NCBI RefSeq assembly: GCF_027409185.1
Contig: NC_084463.1
Coordinates: 110,842,133 to 110,906,132, forward strand
Length of the DNA stretch: 64,000 bases
Source of the DNA: Cynocephalus volans
Lineage: Eukaryota; Chordata; Mammalia; Dermoptera; Cynocephalidae
Reading direction: 5' to 3'
Shown here: piece after piece, positions 36,801 to 47,449 of the stretch
How the letters are laid out: the number at the start of each line of letters is the position of its first letter
Position numbering within the stretch: the stretch's first letter is position 1
Translations under genes and position numbers: made by a program
The notes under the pieces: model-generated
The model's database searches: none
The model's input: the letters and a program-made list of their open reading frames with translations, nothing else
Told to the model about the DNA's origin: nothing

Positions 36801-39800
36801 TTGATTCCCGGAGGACAGAAAAAGCATTTTGTCAAGGATATGGAGAGATCACTGGGGATTTGGAGAAGATGGCATTTGGGCAGTGTATGGAAGATTAATG
36901 TGCTCATTCAACAAATGTGGAGCACAAATCTATGCCACGCACTGTTGTAGGTGCTAGGGACGTGGTGCAAACAAGATCAAGTCTCTGCTCTTAAGGGGGT
37001 TGCACACTATTGGAAGGATAGAGATAATTAAAAAAGAAAAGCCAGAAATTTCAGAGAATTATAAATGTTGAAAGAAAATAAAACAGGATACAGATTAAAC
37101 CGGTAGGGGTGGAGCATGGGGGACAGATACTTTGGATAGTGCGATAAGAGAAGGTCTCTTGGCAAGGTGATACTTCACCTGAGACCTGAATGATGAAAAG
37201 TAGCCAGTCATTGAAGATCTAGGGCAAAATCATTTAAAGTACAGTAAAGAGAACAGAAAGTTCAGGAGCCAGAAGTTGAATGAACTTAGCCCATTTGATG
37301 ACTAAGAAGGCCAGGATAGCTGAAACAGAGAAGCAGCTCATCTAGTATAGAAGAGGGAATGGAATATTCCAGTCGATGGGAATAGCACGATCCAAGAATC
37401 CAGAAGCTTGAAAGTGTAGTTATGTTAGAAAAATGACAAATAGCACAGTGTAGTTGGAGTGTAGGGTGTGTGTGTAACTGGGGATGTGAAAGACTGCAAG
37501 TAGGAGATGAGACTGGGAAGATAGTTTGGAGCCAGATCATAAATCAAGATTCATAACTGCCATGTTAAAAATTGGGAATTGATTCTGTAGGAGAGAGACT
37601 TTTCAACTAGGGTCCACAAACCTCCCAAATTATACATGAAATTTCTCGTAAATGTCCAATTTTGTATGCACAAGCCTTCACAATTCATATCATATTATCA
37701 AAAAGGTTGTGGAGCAGAGAAGTAAAATAATTATCGGTGGAGGTGTGTAGAGAATGAAATGCAGAGCAGGGAGTGGGTACAATCTGGAAGCAAAGAAGGA
37801 AGTTAATACAATTGCACAGGAATAAGAGAATCCAGAAGTATCCGGAATCCTAAAACTTAGATCTTAGAGATTTTCAAGGGAAAAGTGATTCTCAACCCTG
37901 GCTGCAGGTTAGAATAATCTGGGATGCTTTTAAGAAATATTAATGCCCAAGCCTTGGTTGTTGCTGATGTGGGGTCATCACTACAGAAGGTACATCAAAG
38001 TAGCATGGCATGATACAGTTAGCTCAAGATTTAAATCTGGGCTCTGTCCCTTATTGACTGTGACCACAGGCAAGGTACACTCTAAACATCGGTTACTTCT
38101 CCCAAAAGTAGAAATGATACGCTGGTGTCATTTTACTGAGAATTAATAAGATATTGTTTAGGGCCTTGCAGAGTGTCTGGGCATAATGGATAACATCTGT
38201 AAGAATTCTTTTCCTTGGCTTCTCGTTTCATATGTGAGGCTGGGAAGGACATGTGAGGGAGCTACAGCAATGTAGTCCTGAGGTCCCTACCTGGTCGAGG
38301 GCACAGTTATCACAGCTGGACGTGGTAGGACCCGGCTCTCCTTCCGCTCCAAACTACAAACATAATTTCTCTAGAATATGCTGAGTGCTCTGATACTCAG
38401 ATATCAAACAGAGTGTGGTTGGAATCCAAGAGAATAGAAAGGAGTGAGGGGAATGGGAGGAGTTCCTGGAGAAGATGCCACTTGAGATTTGAATAAAGAA
38501 TAGCAGTCAGCCAGGCAACGCAGAGGGAACAGCACGACACAAATTGTGCACACAGAGGATTAATAGTCTGTTGGTCTGATCCTCAAACCTCACAAAGACA
38601 GCAATAAAAGAATAAAGTTAGGATTAGGGTAAGGGTTACTTTGATCCCCAAACCTTACAAAGACAGCAATAAGAAAGACAATTAACATAAGGCTCAGTGT
38701 TAGGCATAGGGTTACTCCGATCCTAAAATGCCACAAAATAGCAGTAAAAAAGGAAATAAAAAAAACAAAGAAAATTAGAGTATGGTTAGGATAGGGTTAG
38801 GATGAGTACCCAAAAGAATAATAATTGTAACATTGGTTATAATATATTGAACACATTGAATAAGTAAAGCCGTGTGTTCATGGTAGTATAAGGAGAAGGG
38901 GTACGTGTGTGTGTGTGTGTGTGTATGTGTGTATGAGAAAGAAAGAGATTCTTCTTTATCAGAGAAGGAAGAATAGATTTAGAAAAATCACCATTTTGCA
39001 GGACCCCTTCCTCCTTCTAACAACTGATTTGAGCAAGGATCATCAATGGCTGCTTAAACTATTAGGTAAAAGGTAGTTGGGGGTCAGGATATTTGCATGG
39101 TGCCAAAATATAATATTACAGATTACCTACTAATTGCAAAGAGAAAGACATATTGTTCTAATTTCATTGGAGAGACTAGGCAGTCACCACCTCAATCAAA
39201 TGATCACAGTTAGCAATAATGAGCAGCGAGACATACTGACATTAAGTGCCTTTTCTTGTGATGTGATCCAAAATATACAATATCATATGTGAAGTATTTT
39301 TGCCAGAATACTGAACTCGAGCCTAATCAAGCCACTAGACTTCACTTTCAGTATATAGAAAATACAGGGGATGGGAGTACAAGTTAAGTGAAACCATGAG
39401 GAAACAGGCAACTCTAATCACCAATTCTCCAGCCAGAGATGAAAGGCTAAAGAGGCAGAGAAGAGAGGGAAGATGATGAAAAAAATGTTGGAAGAAGCCC
39501 TATGTTCCAATTTTGACTCTGCCACTAACTGACTGTAGGACCCTGAACAAGCTAAACCCCATTTTAAACTGTAGTTGTTTTAGGAGTGAAGTGAGGGAAT
39601 TGGACAAAGTATCTCCAAGGACCTTTCCTATGCCAAAGCACCCTGGTTCAGAGAACTGCTGGGATCCTATATTGCCTTTCTGGGATAGTTTTGGCTAATG
39701 TCGACTGGTGAACATTTATCTCTTGAATCTCAGAGAATGATTTTGAAATCTGTCCTGTGTATGAACACTCAGCCATATAACCTTTAGAAGGTCATATATA

Positions 39801-42800
39801 TGAATACGTGTGAAGAGTTATAAATCACAGGGTCTCATATGACAAACTGAGAACAAGTGAGTATTTAGCAAAAGAAAAACTTTCTGAGAAATTACATAGT
39901 AAAACACTTGGGCTAAAGCAGCCAAGGTCTCCAAGCAAGGTTAATGGGACTACTGCATGACCGTGAGCAAATCAGTTCTCCTCTCTAGGCTTTAATTTCT
40001 TCCTTCATAAGATTAGGTCTTGTTCTTAAAAATGCAGAATGTAGCATCTGAATTTCCTCTACTATAAAGAAATGTGGGATAGTAGAAAGAGCATGGTTTC
40101 AGAGTTAGACCTCAGTTTGAACCTTAATAATAATGAGAACTTAGACAAATGTACTTATGCCTTCTGAGCTAAGTTTCTTTACCTGCAAAAGGGGGATGAT
40201 AAAGCATACCTCCTAAGGAAGTTGTCACAGTTCAGAGAGATAACCTAGTATATCTCTTTGTCCATACTGGATGCATTACACACATTTGTACATTTGTTTC
40301 CTTCCCTTCCTCCTGTTTATCTCATAGGGTGGGGGGTGGGGCATGGTGGTAATTGAGCCTCCTTGGGATGCTCTCTCCCTATGTTGCCATTCAATTGTAT
40401 TTTCCTAACTTTTTCCTCTGAGGGGCACATTGTCACCTCTAACCTGGTCAGAGAGACAATCGTCATCATGATTGCTTCTGCTGCCACTTAGGGTTACTCT
40501 TTCCAGACAGATCACAGAGCTAGTGATGCCCAGAGAAAACATGCCACATGGAGAAGCTTGGAATCTGACTCACCAGATGAGTTGTGACAATAGACCCCGA
40601 ATGTTTGACTAGGTCGAGCTCTCCAAATCACGACACCCACCCCACTCTTCCCACAGTTGGGGTTCGAGGAGATCCGAGGGATGACTGAGAATCCTTCTTC
40701 AACCCACCCATATCTGTAAAAGAATACATACTGGTTGAACGGACAAATGATTAGAAAGCAGCATCTCTACTGCTGAACAAGAACATGGAGCCGGAAGAGC
40801 TCCAGCAGTGTTAGTGAATCCAGCTGTTTCTCACCTGCAAGTCTCAAAGCCAGATATCCTTGCTGCTTCAACCTGGTCTTTGCTGGCCAAAGTCAGCCCC
40901 AGCAGCCTACAGGCCTCCTTGGCTTCTGTGAAATTCAGCTGCTGGTTAACTTTTTTGTTCACAAAGGTGACCCCCATAAATCTGCATGGTACCGAGATGG
41001 AAAGCTCTGCAAAGGAATCACATAGGTCTTCAGTTTGCTGCCATCCTTGTTCCCAGCCCTTAGGTTCTCCTCCCTAGTGAGCATTATTATCTTGATGCAA
41101 CAGTGAGATCCGTATGGCTGGGAAAAGGACAATGGGTTTAGAAATGACAGGACACAGACCAGGCATTTCCCATGAGGACAGCCTGTTGGGTTAGAGGGAT
41201 GTGTGCTGTGGTCCAAGCTGTAAATCTCACCAGATCAGAGTCCATCCTAACCCACTGCATCAACGTGCCTTGTTCATCACATGGGGGCTTTGGCTACCAG
41301 TTCCTGGGGTAGGGTCTAGGTGATGCAGTTACTGCAAACCTTTTCTGGAGTTTGTAAAATGAAGTATCTGAGAATTTGAGAAAGATAGAATTCAGGGCTC
41401 TGTCAATAGAATAGTTAGCAATATTCTAAACCAGTGTGGTTTCAGCACACTACAGTTTCTAAGATGGGTTGAAAACGTTGTGCTTGTTATATAACAGAAT
41501 GTGAGCTTTCTGAGTTCCAGATCTTTTCTGACCATTGGGGGGCAGGCTTACTCAGAAATTCCTGGAGGAACTGGGCAGTAAACCTTGTGTGACAGAGAAA
41601 CTAAATGAAGGAAGTCGAGTTTTAGAGTCAGACCTGAGTTTGGATCTAGCCTGTGTTGCTTGCTAGCTCTGTGACCTTAGGTTAGTTGCTTCATCTCTTT
41701 GAGCCTCAGTTTCCTTTTTTATAAAATCAAGAGAGTAACAGCATCTACTGCATAGGATAGTGAGAATTAAATGAGTTAATTGTAATAAAAATGCTTAGCA
41801 TATTGTCTGCCACATAGTAGGTACTCAATAAATCATAGACAACATATTATCATTGTTATCTTAGATGCATTTTGGTTTTAGTCTGCTAATGATTGATTTC
41901 CCTACTGAAAATGATTCGTTAGTCTGCTAATGATTGATTTCCCTACTGAAAATGATTCATTAGTCTGCTGATGATTGATTTTCCTTACTGCCTACAGGAA
42001 GCTGAGGCAGTTGAACAGGTAAGATGTGAGTAATATCTTTACTCGAAATCTTTTGGGTTTGGAAGTTATTTTGGCCCCTTCCCTCTGGGTTTCTGGGATT
42101 TAAAGACCTGTATGAAATTGCCAAGTTGCAATGTATTCAAGTACATCATTCCTACTGGGCTTGATCCATGAAAGTCTGTGAAAGGGCATTTAAATCACCC
42201 AAATAATTGCTTGCACACAGCTGTGTATTGGATGCCCAGTCAAATATTTTTATCACTTTCTAGGTTGGTATTTAAAGGAGGTTTTCTCTTGCAAACATGG
42301 AAGGAGCATTTCTAAGTCCTCCATGTGACATTGCTGTGTTCTGGAGAAGGGGGCTGGGGAAAGGGATGTGTGTATGATGTACAATATTGTGGATGGCCTT
42401 GTTCAGTTTGAGACTCCTTTCACCAGGAGAGACCAGACAGTCAACACCTAAATGTGAGTGTTTGCAGCTGGGGTGACAGAGCAGCCTCTTAATGACCATA
42501 TGCCCTAATTAATACTAATACCTATACCAATACTGATATTCATACTAATACCAATAGTAATTCTAACACCTATCATCTGTTAAGGTTACTCTCTGCTAAA
42601 CACTGTCTCTCTCTCTTTTTTTTTTTTTTTTGACCGGTAAGGGGATCGCAACTCTTGGCTTGGTGTTGTCAGCACCACGCTCTCGGCCAGTGAGCGCACC
42701 GGCCATCCCTACATAGGATCCGAACCCATGGCTTCGGCGCTACCAGCGCCGCACTCTCTGGAATGAGCCATGGGGCCAGCCCTAACCCTGTCTCTTTTAA

Positions 42801-42964
42801 GAGAACACAAGCGAGGCTCAGAGAGATTAAGTAACTTTAGCAGGCCCAAGGACATAGAGCAAGTAGATGGCAGATTGGGGGCACAAACCCAATTATGCCT
42901 GACTTTAAATCCCCAGTTCTTAACTGTGATACTGTTCTGCCTTCCACTGTGCTATCGGGAAATG

Positions 42965-43003
<39 letters not shown>

Positions 43004-45189
43004 CTAGGTTGAACTCTGAACATGCTGTTTATCCTGAAATTTGGCTCCTTTAGCTCATGAGCTTACTATTGCTCAGATCTCTTAGGGGTGCTTCTTTGGG
43101 AATTGACTGCAGAGAAGGTTTATTTATTGCACTATAATATGGTCTTGTTCCTCTCTCATCATACCTCATTTTTACTCTAAATATTATTATTTAGAATAAT
43201 GATAGACCTATTCTGGGTGAACAGACCTAGCTTTGGATATTTCTCCTATTGTTAACCGGCTATTGAGACTTTGGGCAAGTCAGCATTGTTGTCTGTAAAA
43301 CAGGGATGATTATACCTTTTTACCTGATTTTTTTTCAAAATTAAATTAGATAACTTGTACATGGCAGAGGCTGGGTTCATTGCAGGCAGTCAACAAATAT
43401 TGGTCATTTTATGCTTTCCTATTTCATTTAGGGATAAAAAGAAGAACCTGGAATCCAAAGGGTGCTCCAGTAACCCCTTCCTTAAGATGTCTTAGGAAAC
43501 AGCAAGCATAGTAGAAATAGTATATGCTTAGGAATTAGGTATATGTATATGATAACAGATAATAATATATGCTTAGGATATATCAGGGAATAGCACATGC
43601 TTAGGAATCAGGAGGAGCTGAATTTAAATCCAAGTTTCATTATTTACTACATGCAAGATATTAGGTAAGTCACTTGGCCTCACTGAGCCTGTTTCCTCAT
43701 CTATTAAATGTCTTCTTGAGAGGATTAGATGACATTTTATATATACACTTAACCTGTATCTCTGCATAATAGGTTTGCAAAAATAGTTCCCATTCCGGTT
43801 CGCTCACCTTCATCTGTCACCTTATTTGGCTGTCATGGTTATAACTTTTAGCTGTTTACAAAAATTTAATTTCCTAAGGAAATTTTTGCCATTATTGAGG
43901 ATGGTCCAAAGAGTGTGACGGAGTCATTGTCAAAGAACAATTTCCAAAATAGTTTGAATAATGGCAGCATTGTGGGGAATAGTAAATGGTCTCTTCAGGA
44001 GATTTCAAAGAGGACCAAACTTATTTGAAAGTAACAGTTCTGGTATTTGAAAGAAATTATTCATATAACTCTAAACTCTCTGACAAAATCGAGTACAATA
44101 ATATATGAATCAACTCTGGATGTCTGTTCCTGACCTATTTTATATCTCACAGCATCTTCCAACAGAGGAACACACAATTTTCCTTATAAAGTGCTCAGAT
44201 TTTTCATTTGCCTGGAGCTGCAATAAGTGATTTGTGGTTACATATTTTTTGCCTACAGGGCAGAATGAGGTTTCCATTAAGGCATCTCAAAAGCCCAGAA
44301 ATCACTTTGTCATCCCTTAGGTAGGGAGCTGATGACTAATTTTTAAACTTATATTTTCACAAATTTTTTCAGTTAATTTGCTATTTACTACATATTAAAA
44401 ATATTGCATTCCATTTGTAGTATAGTAAGATTGAAATTAAAATAATTATGTTGGCACTCCCCAAAACATAAAATAGGCCAATTTAGTGAAAGTTACCCAT
44501 TTTCCCAGTCTTAGTGATTGTTTTAAATTTTTCAGAATCATGGTTTGCTTCTTCAGTGAAACACTTTTAAAAACAAATTATCTCTCTTCAATGTTTTGTT
44601 TCAAAATATCCTCATTAAAAATATTCCATAACCAAGCTATAAATAAATAAATAAATAAACACACAAACAAAGGGTGGGTGGGGGGAAGAAGACGCAATAA
44701 TCACAAAAATTTCTTGAACTTTTTAAGTCAAGTGAACAGGTATGATGTCAGGGGGAGGGGAGAGAGTGAAGAGGAATGGGTAAAGAGGCATGAAAATCAA
44801 CTACAATGTATATTGAGAAGTAAAACAAAATTAAAAAACAAAAAAACAAAAAACAACAAAAAAAGAGAAAAATTCCATAACCAAAAATAAAAGTCAAGAT
44901 GATACAAAGGTAAACGTAAATCATTTTGATGAAGTTGACAATATGGTGAAAACATTTCTGGCAGAGCAATACTACCAATTAGACATGGTATTGATAGCGA
45001 GGGCGACCTCCATTCCCAGCAATCCATAGTCAAGAGCTTAGTAGGCTTAGGACAATTTTCAAGATCTTGGTTGCCTCAATTTGGAAATCTGGTAAGAAAC
45101 CTACCTTCTACATGGAGAGAGCCTTGGACCAGGAGCCTTGTGGTCCAGATGGAGACTAGAAGCAACACCAGGCTGACACACTTGGCCAT
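33700..45189 (-). CDS. LYVE1: LYVE1, lymphatic vessel endothelial hyaluronan receptor 1 (complete CDS, six exons)
   Basis: Six exons (45189-45105, 41006-40835, 40713-40574, 35408-35106, 34493-34415, 33886-33700) join in frame to 966 nt, giving 321 residues plus stop. All introns are GT-AG. Residues 1-23 form a signal peptide ([11 protein letters not shown]...). About 40-130 is the Link (hyaluronan-binding) domain with [14 protein letters not shown] and the C85/C106 region. About 133-233 is a Ser/Thr/Pro-rich stalk. Residues 237-257 span the membrane ([20 protein letters not shown]), followed by a Lys/Glu-rich cytoplasmic tail ending VRCLEAEV. The human protein, as I recall it, has 322 residues; the missing residue falls in the stalk. 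The stalk cysteine (C200, equivalent to the human dimerising C201) is kept. Of the recalled human hyaluronan contacts, Y87, I97, R99, N103 and K108 are present, but position 105 is Asn instead of Lys. It is a type I membrane receptor of lymphatic endothelium and tissue macrophages. Confidence 0.97.
34415..34493 (-). CDS. LYVE1: LYVE1 exon 5 (transmembrane segment)
   Basis: The acceptor is cctccag|GTGTTC at 34493 and the donor is CAAAAG|gtggag at 34415. The 79 nt encode [15 protein letters not shown]... to the stop-transfer YVK. Confidence 0.95.
34567..34630 (-). mobile_element. Truncated CYN-type SINE in LYVE1 intron 5
   Basis: A T tract at 34568-34582 is followed by ggcagctggctggtactgg and tatggggatctgaactcctg, the reverse complement of a CYN 3' part with its A tail. 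Confidence 0.6.
35106..35408 (-). CDS. LYVE1: LYVE1 exon 4 (Ser/Thr/Pro-rich stalk)
   Basis: The acceptor is tcccaacag|ATACTT at 35408 and the donor is TTGGAG|gtaaatg at 35106. The 303 nt encode [16 protein letters not shown] through EAAGFG. It contains the PRRKKLIC segment with the single stalk cysteine, and is rich in potential O-glycosylation residues. Confidence 0.95.
35430..36015 (+). mobile_element. L2 LINE 3' end in LYVE1 intron 3
   Basis: Sense L2: gcagcctcctaactgttct, aatctaatcatgtcacttcc, atgatctggcccctgctatt, atagtgcatgctcaataaat. It runs opposite to LYVE1. Confidence 0.8.
36200..36385 (-). repeat. MIR SINE
   Basis: Reverse-complement MIR: acatttgttgagtttcttac, gaggaaactgaagttcagag, cttgcccaaagtcacatagc. 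Confidence 0.75.
36895..37560 (-). repeat. L2 LINE, antisense
   Basis: Begins ctcattcaacaaatgtggag and continues gtaggtgctagggacgtgg, gataagagaaggtctcttgg and ttggagccagatcataaatc, the reverse complement of the L2 3' region. Confidence 0.6.
37885..37965 (+). repeat. MER5-like hAT element fragment
   Basis: agtgattctcaaccctggc ... gaataatctgggatgctttt ... atgcccaagcc follows the MER5 5' part. Confidence 0.5.
37995..38200 (+). repeat. MIR SINE
   Basis: tttaaatctgggctctgtcc, cttattgactgtgaccacag and gcagagtgtctgggcata in MIR order. Confidence 0.6.
38575..38830 (+). repeat. Degenerate tandem repeat with telomere-like TTAGGG motifs
   Basis: About three units of roughly 65-85 bp, each with a gatcctcaaacctcacaaag-like start, a cagcaataa core and a (g)ttagg-rich end (ttaggattagggtaaggg; gttaggcatagggttac; ggttaggatagggttagg). 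Confidence 0.7.
38904..38934 (+). repeat. (GT)n microsatellite
   Basis: tacgtgtgtgtgtgtgtgtg run. Confidence 0.85.
39490..39620 (+). repeat. MIR SINE fragment
   Basis: ttttgactctgccactaact, gactgtaggaccctgaac. Confidence 0.55.
40065..40275 (+). repeat. MIR SINE
   Basis: gtgggatagtagaaagagca, cagagttagacctcagtttg, acctgcaaaagggggatgat. Confidence 0.7.
40574..40713 (-). CDS. LYVE1: LYVE1 exon 3 (Link domain, second half)
   Basis: The acceptor is ttttacag|ATATGG at 40713 and the donor is CATCTG|gtgag at 40574. The 140 nt encode [16 protein letters not shown] through YCHNSS, carrying the residues that contact hyaluronan in human LYVE1. Confidence 0.95.
40835..41006 (-). CDS. LYVE1: LYVE1 exon 2 (Link domain, first half)
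   Basis: The acceptor is cctttgcag|AGCTTT at 41006 and the donor is TTGCAG|gtgag at 40835. The 172 nt encode [13 protein letters not shown] through GFETC, including the Link-domain signature [11 protein letters not shown]. Confidence 0.95.
41595..41850 (+). repeat. MIR SINE
   Basis: gagtcagacctgagtttgg, tagctctgtgaccttaggtt, gcctcagtttcc, cacatagtaggtactcaata. Confidence 0.8.
41879..41990 (+). repeat. 41-bp tandem repeat, about 2.7 copies, LYVE1 intron 1
   Basis: gtctgctaatgattgatttc starts at 41881 and 41922; a third, diverging copy (gtctgctgatgattgatttt) starts at 41963. Spacing is exactly 41 bp; the first two copies are nearly identical. Confidence 0.9.
42613..42781 (-). mobile_element. 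CYN-type SINE dimer inside a MIR, LYVE1 intron 1
   Basis: T tract 42615-42631, then gaccggtaaggggatcgca, tggtgttgtcagcaccacg, gcaccggccatccctacat, ggatccgaacccatgg and gccgcactctctgg: two tRNA-Ile-like units in reverse. Imperfect duplications (ctgtctctctctctttt / ccctgtctctttt) flank it. The host MIR (-) continues at 42540-42612 and 42790-42950. Confidence 0.85.
42967..43002 (+). repeat. (CA)n microsatellite
   Basis: Uninterrupted acacac run of about 36 bp. Confidence 0.9.
43225..43420 (+). repeat. MIR SINE
   Basis: ctattgagactttgggcaag, gtctgtaaaacagggatgat, ggcagtcaacaaatattgg. Confidence 0.65.
43580..43760 (+). repeat. MIR SINE
   Basis: tgaatttaaatccaagtttc, ttaggtaagtcacttggcct, gagcctgtttcctcatctat. 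Confidence 0.7.
44635..44871 (+). mobile_element. A-tailed retroposon of unrecognised family with a 12-bp target duplication
   Basis: attccataacca occurs at 44623-44634 and 44872-44883. Between them lie about 185 bp with AAAT repeats at the 5' side and a G-rich patch (gtgggtggggggaagaagac; gtcagggggaggggagaga), then an A-rich tail at about 44820-44871. The duplication and tail show retroposition. The body resembles no family I can name; a 5'-truncated L1 3' UTR is the likeliest source. Confidence 0.7.
45105..45189 (-). CDS. LYVE1: LYVE1 exon 1 coding part (signal peptide)
   Basis: ATG is at 45189 and the donor GAAG|gtagg is after 45105. It encodes 28 residues plus one base; the hydrophobic core [11 protein letters not shown] is the signal peptide. 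Any 5' UTR lies at 45190 and above. Confidence 0.95.
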
Positions 45190-45640
45190 TGTGCTAACCC
45201 CCTCAGAGCCAGGGAAGCACCTCAGGTGGCCACCGGCAGTAAGAGAGGCAGATGCTCAATCACCAGTCTAGATGGAGAGTTCTGGAAATATGTTGAGGCC
45301 CCCACTGCTCCACTTCATAACTGAGACATCCGGATTTCCCTGCTTTCAAGCTTCTGACTTGTCAAGGTCAGTGGGGGAAATGAGTGACGTCCCTTGAACG
45401 CCCAGGCTGTACTTTGTGGATGGCTTTCTGGAAAATTTAGCTAATGCTGACTCAGAAAACACACAAATGAGGAAGGCAGATAGCACAGTATGAACTGCTG
45501 AAGGTTTTCCGAGTCCTCACATTCCCTGACACTCCCTGTCCCCCACCAGCTCAGTTTTCATACCACTCATTGTTATTGCCTGGGGAGCCCATTCATTTAT
45601 ATACTGCTAGGGCTGTCTCTGTCTCTAAAGGAGAGGGAAT
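45190..45640 (-). promoter_or_regulatory. LYVE1: LYVE1 proximal promoter / 5' UTR region
   Basis: On the minus strand TATATAAA lies at 45603-45596, about 400 bp from the ATG. Nearer the ATG are a Maf-recognition-like site at 45445-45455 (which includes an AP-1 core TGACTCA), a CRE-like TGACGTC at 45385-45391, and an ETS-type CCGGAT near 45330. The start site is not determined. If the known short human 5' UTR applies, transcription starts nearer 45.3 kb and the TATA-like motif is unused. Confidence 0.4.
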
Positions 45641-47023
45641 GTGGGCTGTGCTCGTCCTCCCATAATCGGTGATCTTTTTTCCCAGCTGCATCACCTTGAT
45701 CTGTGGGGAATGATGCTGAAGCTCATGAAAGTAAATGCCCATTTAAATACTGAGCACAGACGCTTCATGCCTTCCTTTGGTACTTCTTTGATACATTTGA
45801 AATTTCTACGCCACTACAGGTAATTCCTTTTTCAAAGAAACCAGGCACATATAAAAATTCATGTTTATAAAACAACTAAGGGGCAATTTACAGAATTATT
45901 CATTTTACACTTTTTAAAAGGATTTTTAGCTTTACAACTGCAGTCACAATACGGGTTTTTATATAGTAACTTTCTCTTTAACAAATTCTCTTATATTCTG
46001 GTAGACTGAAATTCAATTTAGACTCCATCTTTTTCATTTGCTGAATGTGAGGTATATCTGTACTGTGTAAAAGCGGAGTACACTCTATGTTTTCCCACTT
46101 GGATTTTCAGAGTTTGTCCTCCTTGGTAATTATGGAACTGGCTTTCTAGCAATGCCTTGAGCAAAGATTTATAAGTTTTCTCTGAAAATGAATGTCTTTA
46201 ATAGGAATAGTGCATAGATAGCTAGTTTTTTTCTGCATAAGTGGTATTGATCATAAAGTTAAATATCTGTGCGGAAAATACCAATAGCAAAAAGAGAATC
46301 TGCTCCTTACAAACATAGGGAACTTCTAAGAAACCAGGGAAATAGCTCCTATATATCTCCAATACAGGCCTCATTACTCAGGTGAGCACAAACCCTAGGC
46401 TCCTAGTACCTCAGAAACATGTGACTATACCACCATGGTACTAGGTAGTCAGAGAGGCAGGAATCATGTCCTCTTCATAATTATTCTTAAAGCCTAGCAC
46501 CATGCCTGAAAGAGAACTAGCTTTCAAGAATTCATTAAATTATTACAAAAAGAAATAAGAAAGGAAGACAGAAAGGGAAAAATTGAATCATGGAAGGCAA
46601 GGCTTTAGATGGGAGAAATAGCTTAGGAGAAATGAGAAGAATGCCCTAAATTTTGGAATCAAATTACTAGAAGGGGAATCATTAAATAAAGGTAGTCTGT
46701 GTGATTGTGCTGGTGTTTAATAATGAGTTCCTAGAAGAGGAGACAATCTTTTGTTTTGGATATCCCCACTGAAAGAAATTAAGCCACTGTTGGGATGTGG
46801 TTGGAGATGCTTGGTTGGAACTTGCTCCCTCTCTTATTAAGTGTGAATATACTTAGTCTCAGTTCCTAGGCTTTTCACTCACTATAAGTTTCTGAAGAGT
46901 TCTTTGTCAAGAGCTAAAAGCTAAAGTGGAGAGCCATAGAGAAAATGTTGCCACATAATCTCTTTTCACTAGTTTGAGAAATTGTTCAGGATATGGAAAA
47001 CAAACTGGCAACACCGTTTACTT
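45640..47023. other. Intergenic, upstream of LYVE1, no recognised element
   Basis: AT-rich, no repeat or gene recognised. Confidence 0.4.
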
Positions 47024-47181
47024 CTTTTTTTTTTTTTTATGACCGGTAAGGGGATCGCAACCCTTGGCTTGGTGCAGTCTGCACCACGCTCAGCCTGTGA
47101 GTGCACTGGCCATCCCTATATAGGATCTGAACCCGTGCTACTAGCACCGACCTCTCCTGAGTGAGCCACAGGGCCAGCCCT
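47024..47181 (-). mobile_element. CYN-type SINE dimer
   Basis: T tract 47025-47038, gaccggtaaggggatcgca, tggtgcagtctgcaccacg, gcactggccatccctatata, ggatctgaacccgtg. Imperfect flanking duplications (acaccgtttacttct and gcaccatccacttct). Confidence 0.85.
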
Positions 47182-47449
47182 AGCACCATCCACTTCTAAA
47201 ATAACAGCTTGTGCTGTAATCAAGGACAACTAGTAATTAAAGAAGAAAATTGTAGAATTAGAAGAAAGTTTTAAAAATTAAAAGAAAATGAAGAGAACAA
47301 CAATCAGCTTTCAAAGGAGAGCAGGAAACATGGAATATCCAGGCCAGCGTTCATGCTCCCTGGATATGGTAACAAGAGTGAATGTGTTATTTAATCTGAT
47401 GCATGCAAATACAAATTTCAATAGAGTAGTAATTTTGAAATGTGGCACG

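Noticed and set aside
45596-45603. TATATAAA as the LYVE1 TATA box
   Set aside because: Kept only as a low-confidence note: it lies about 400 bp from the ATG, which would need a much longer 5' UTR than I recall for the gene.
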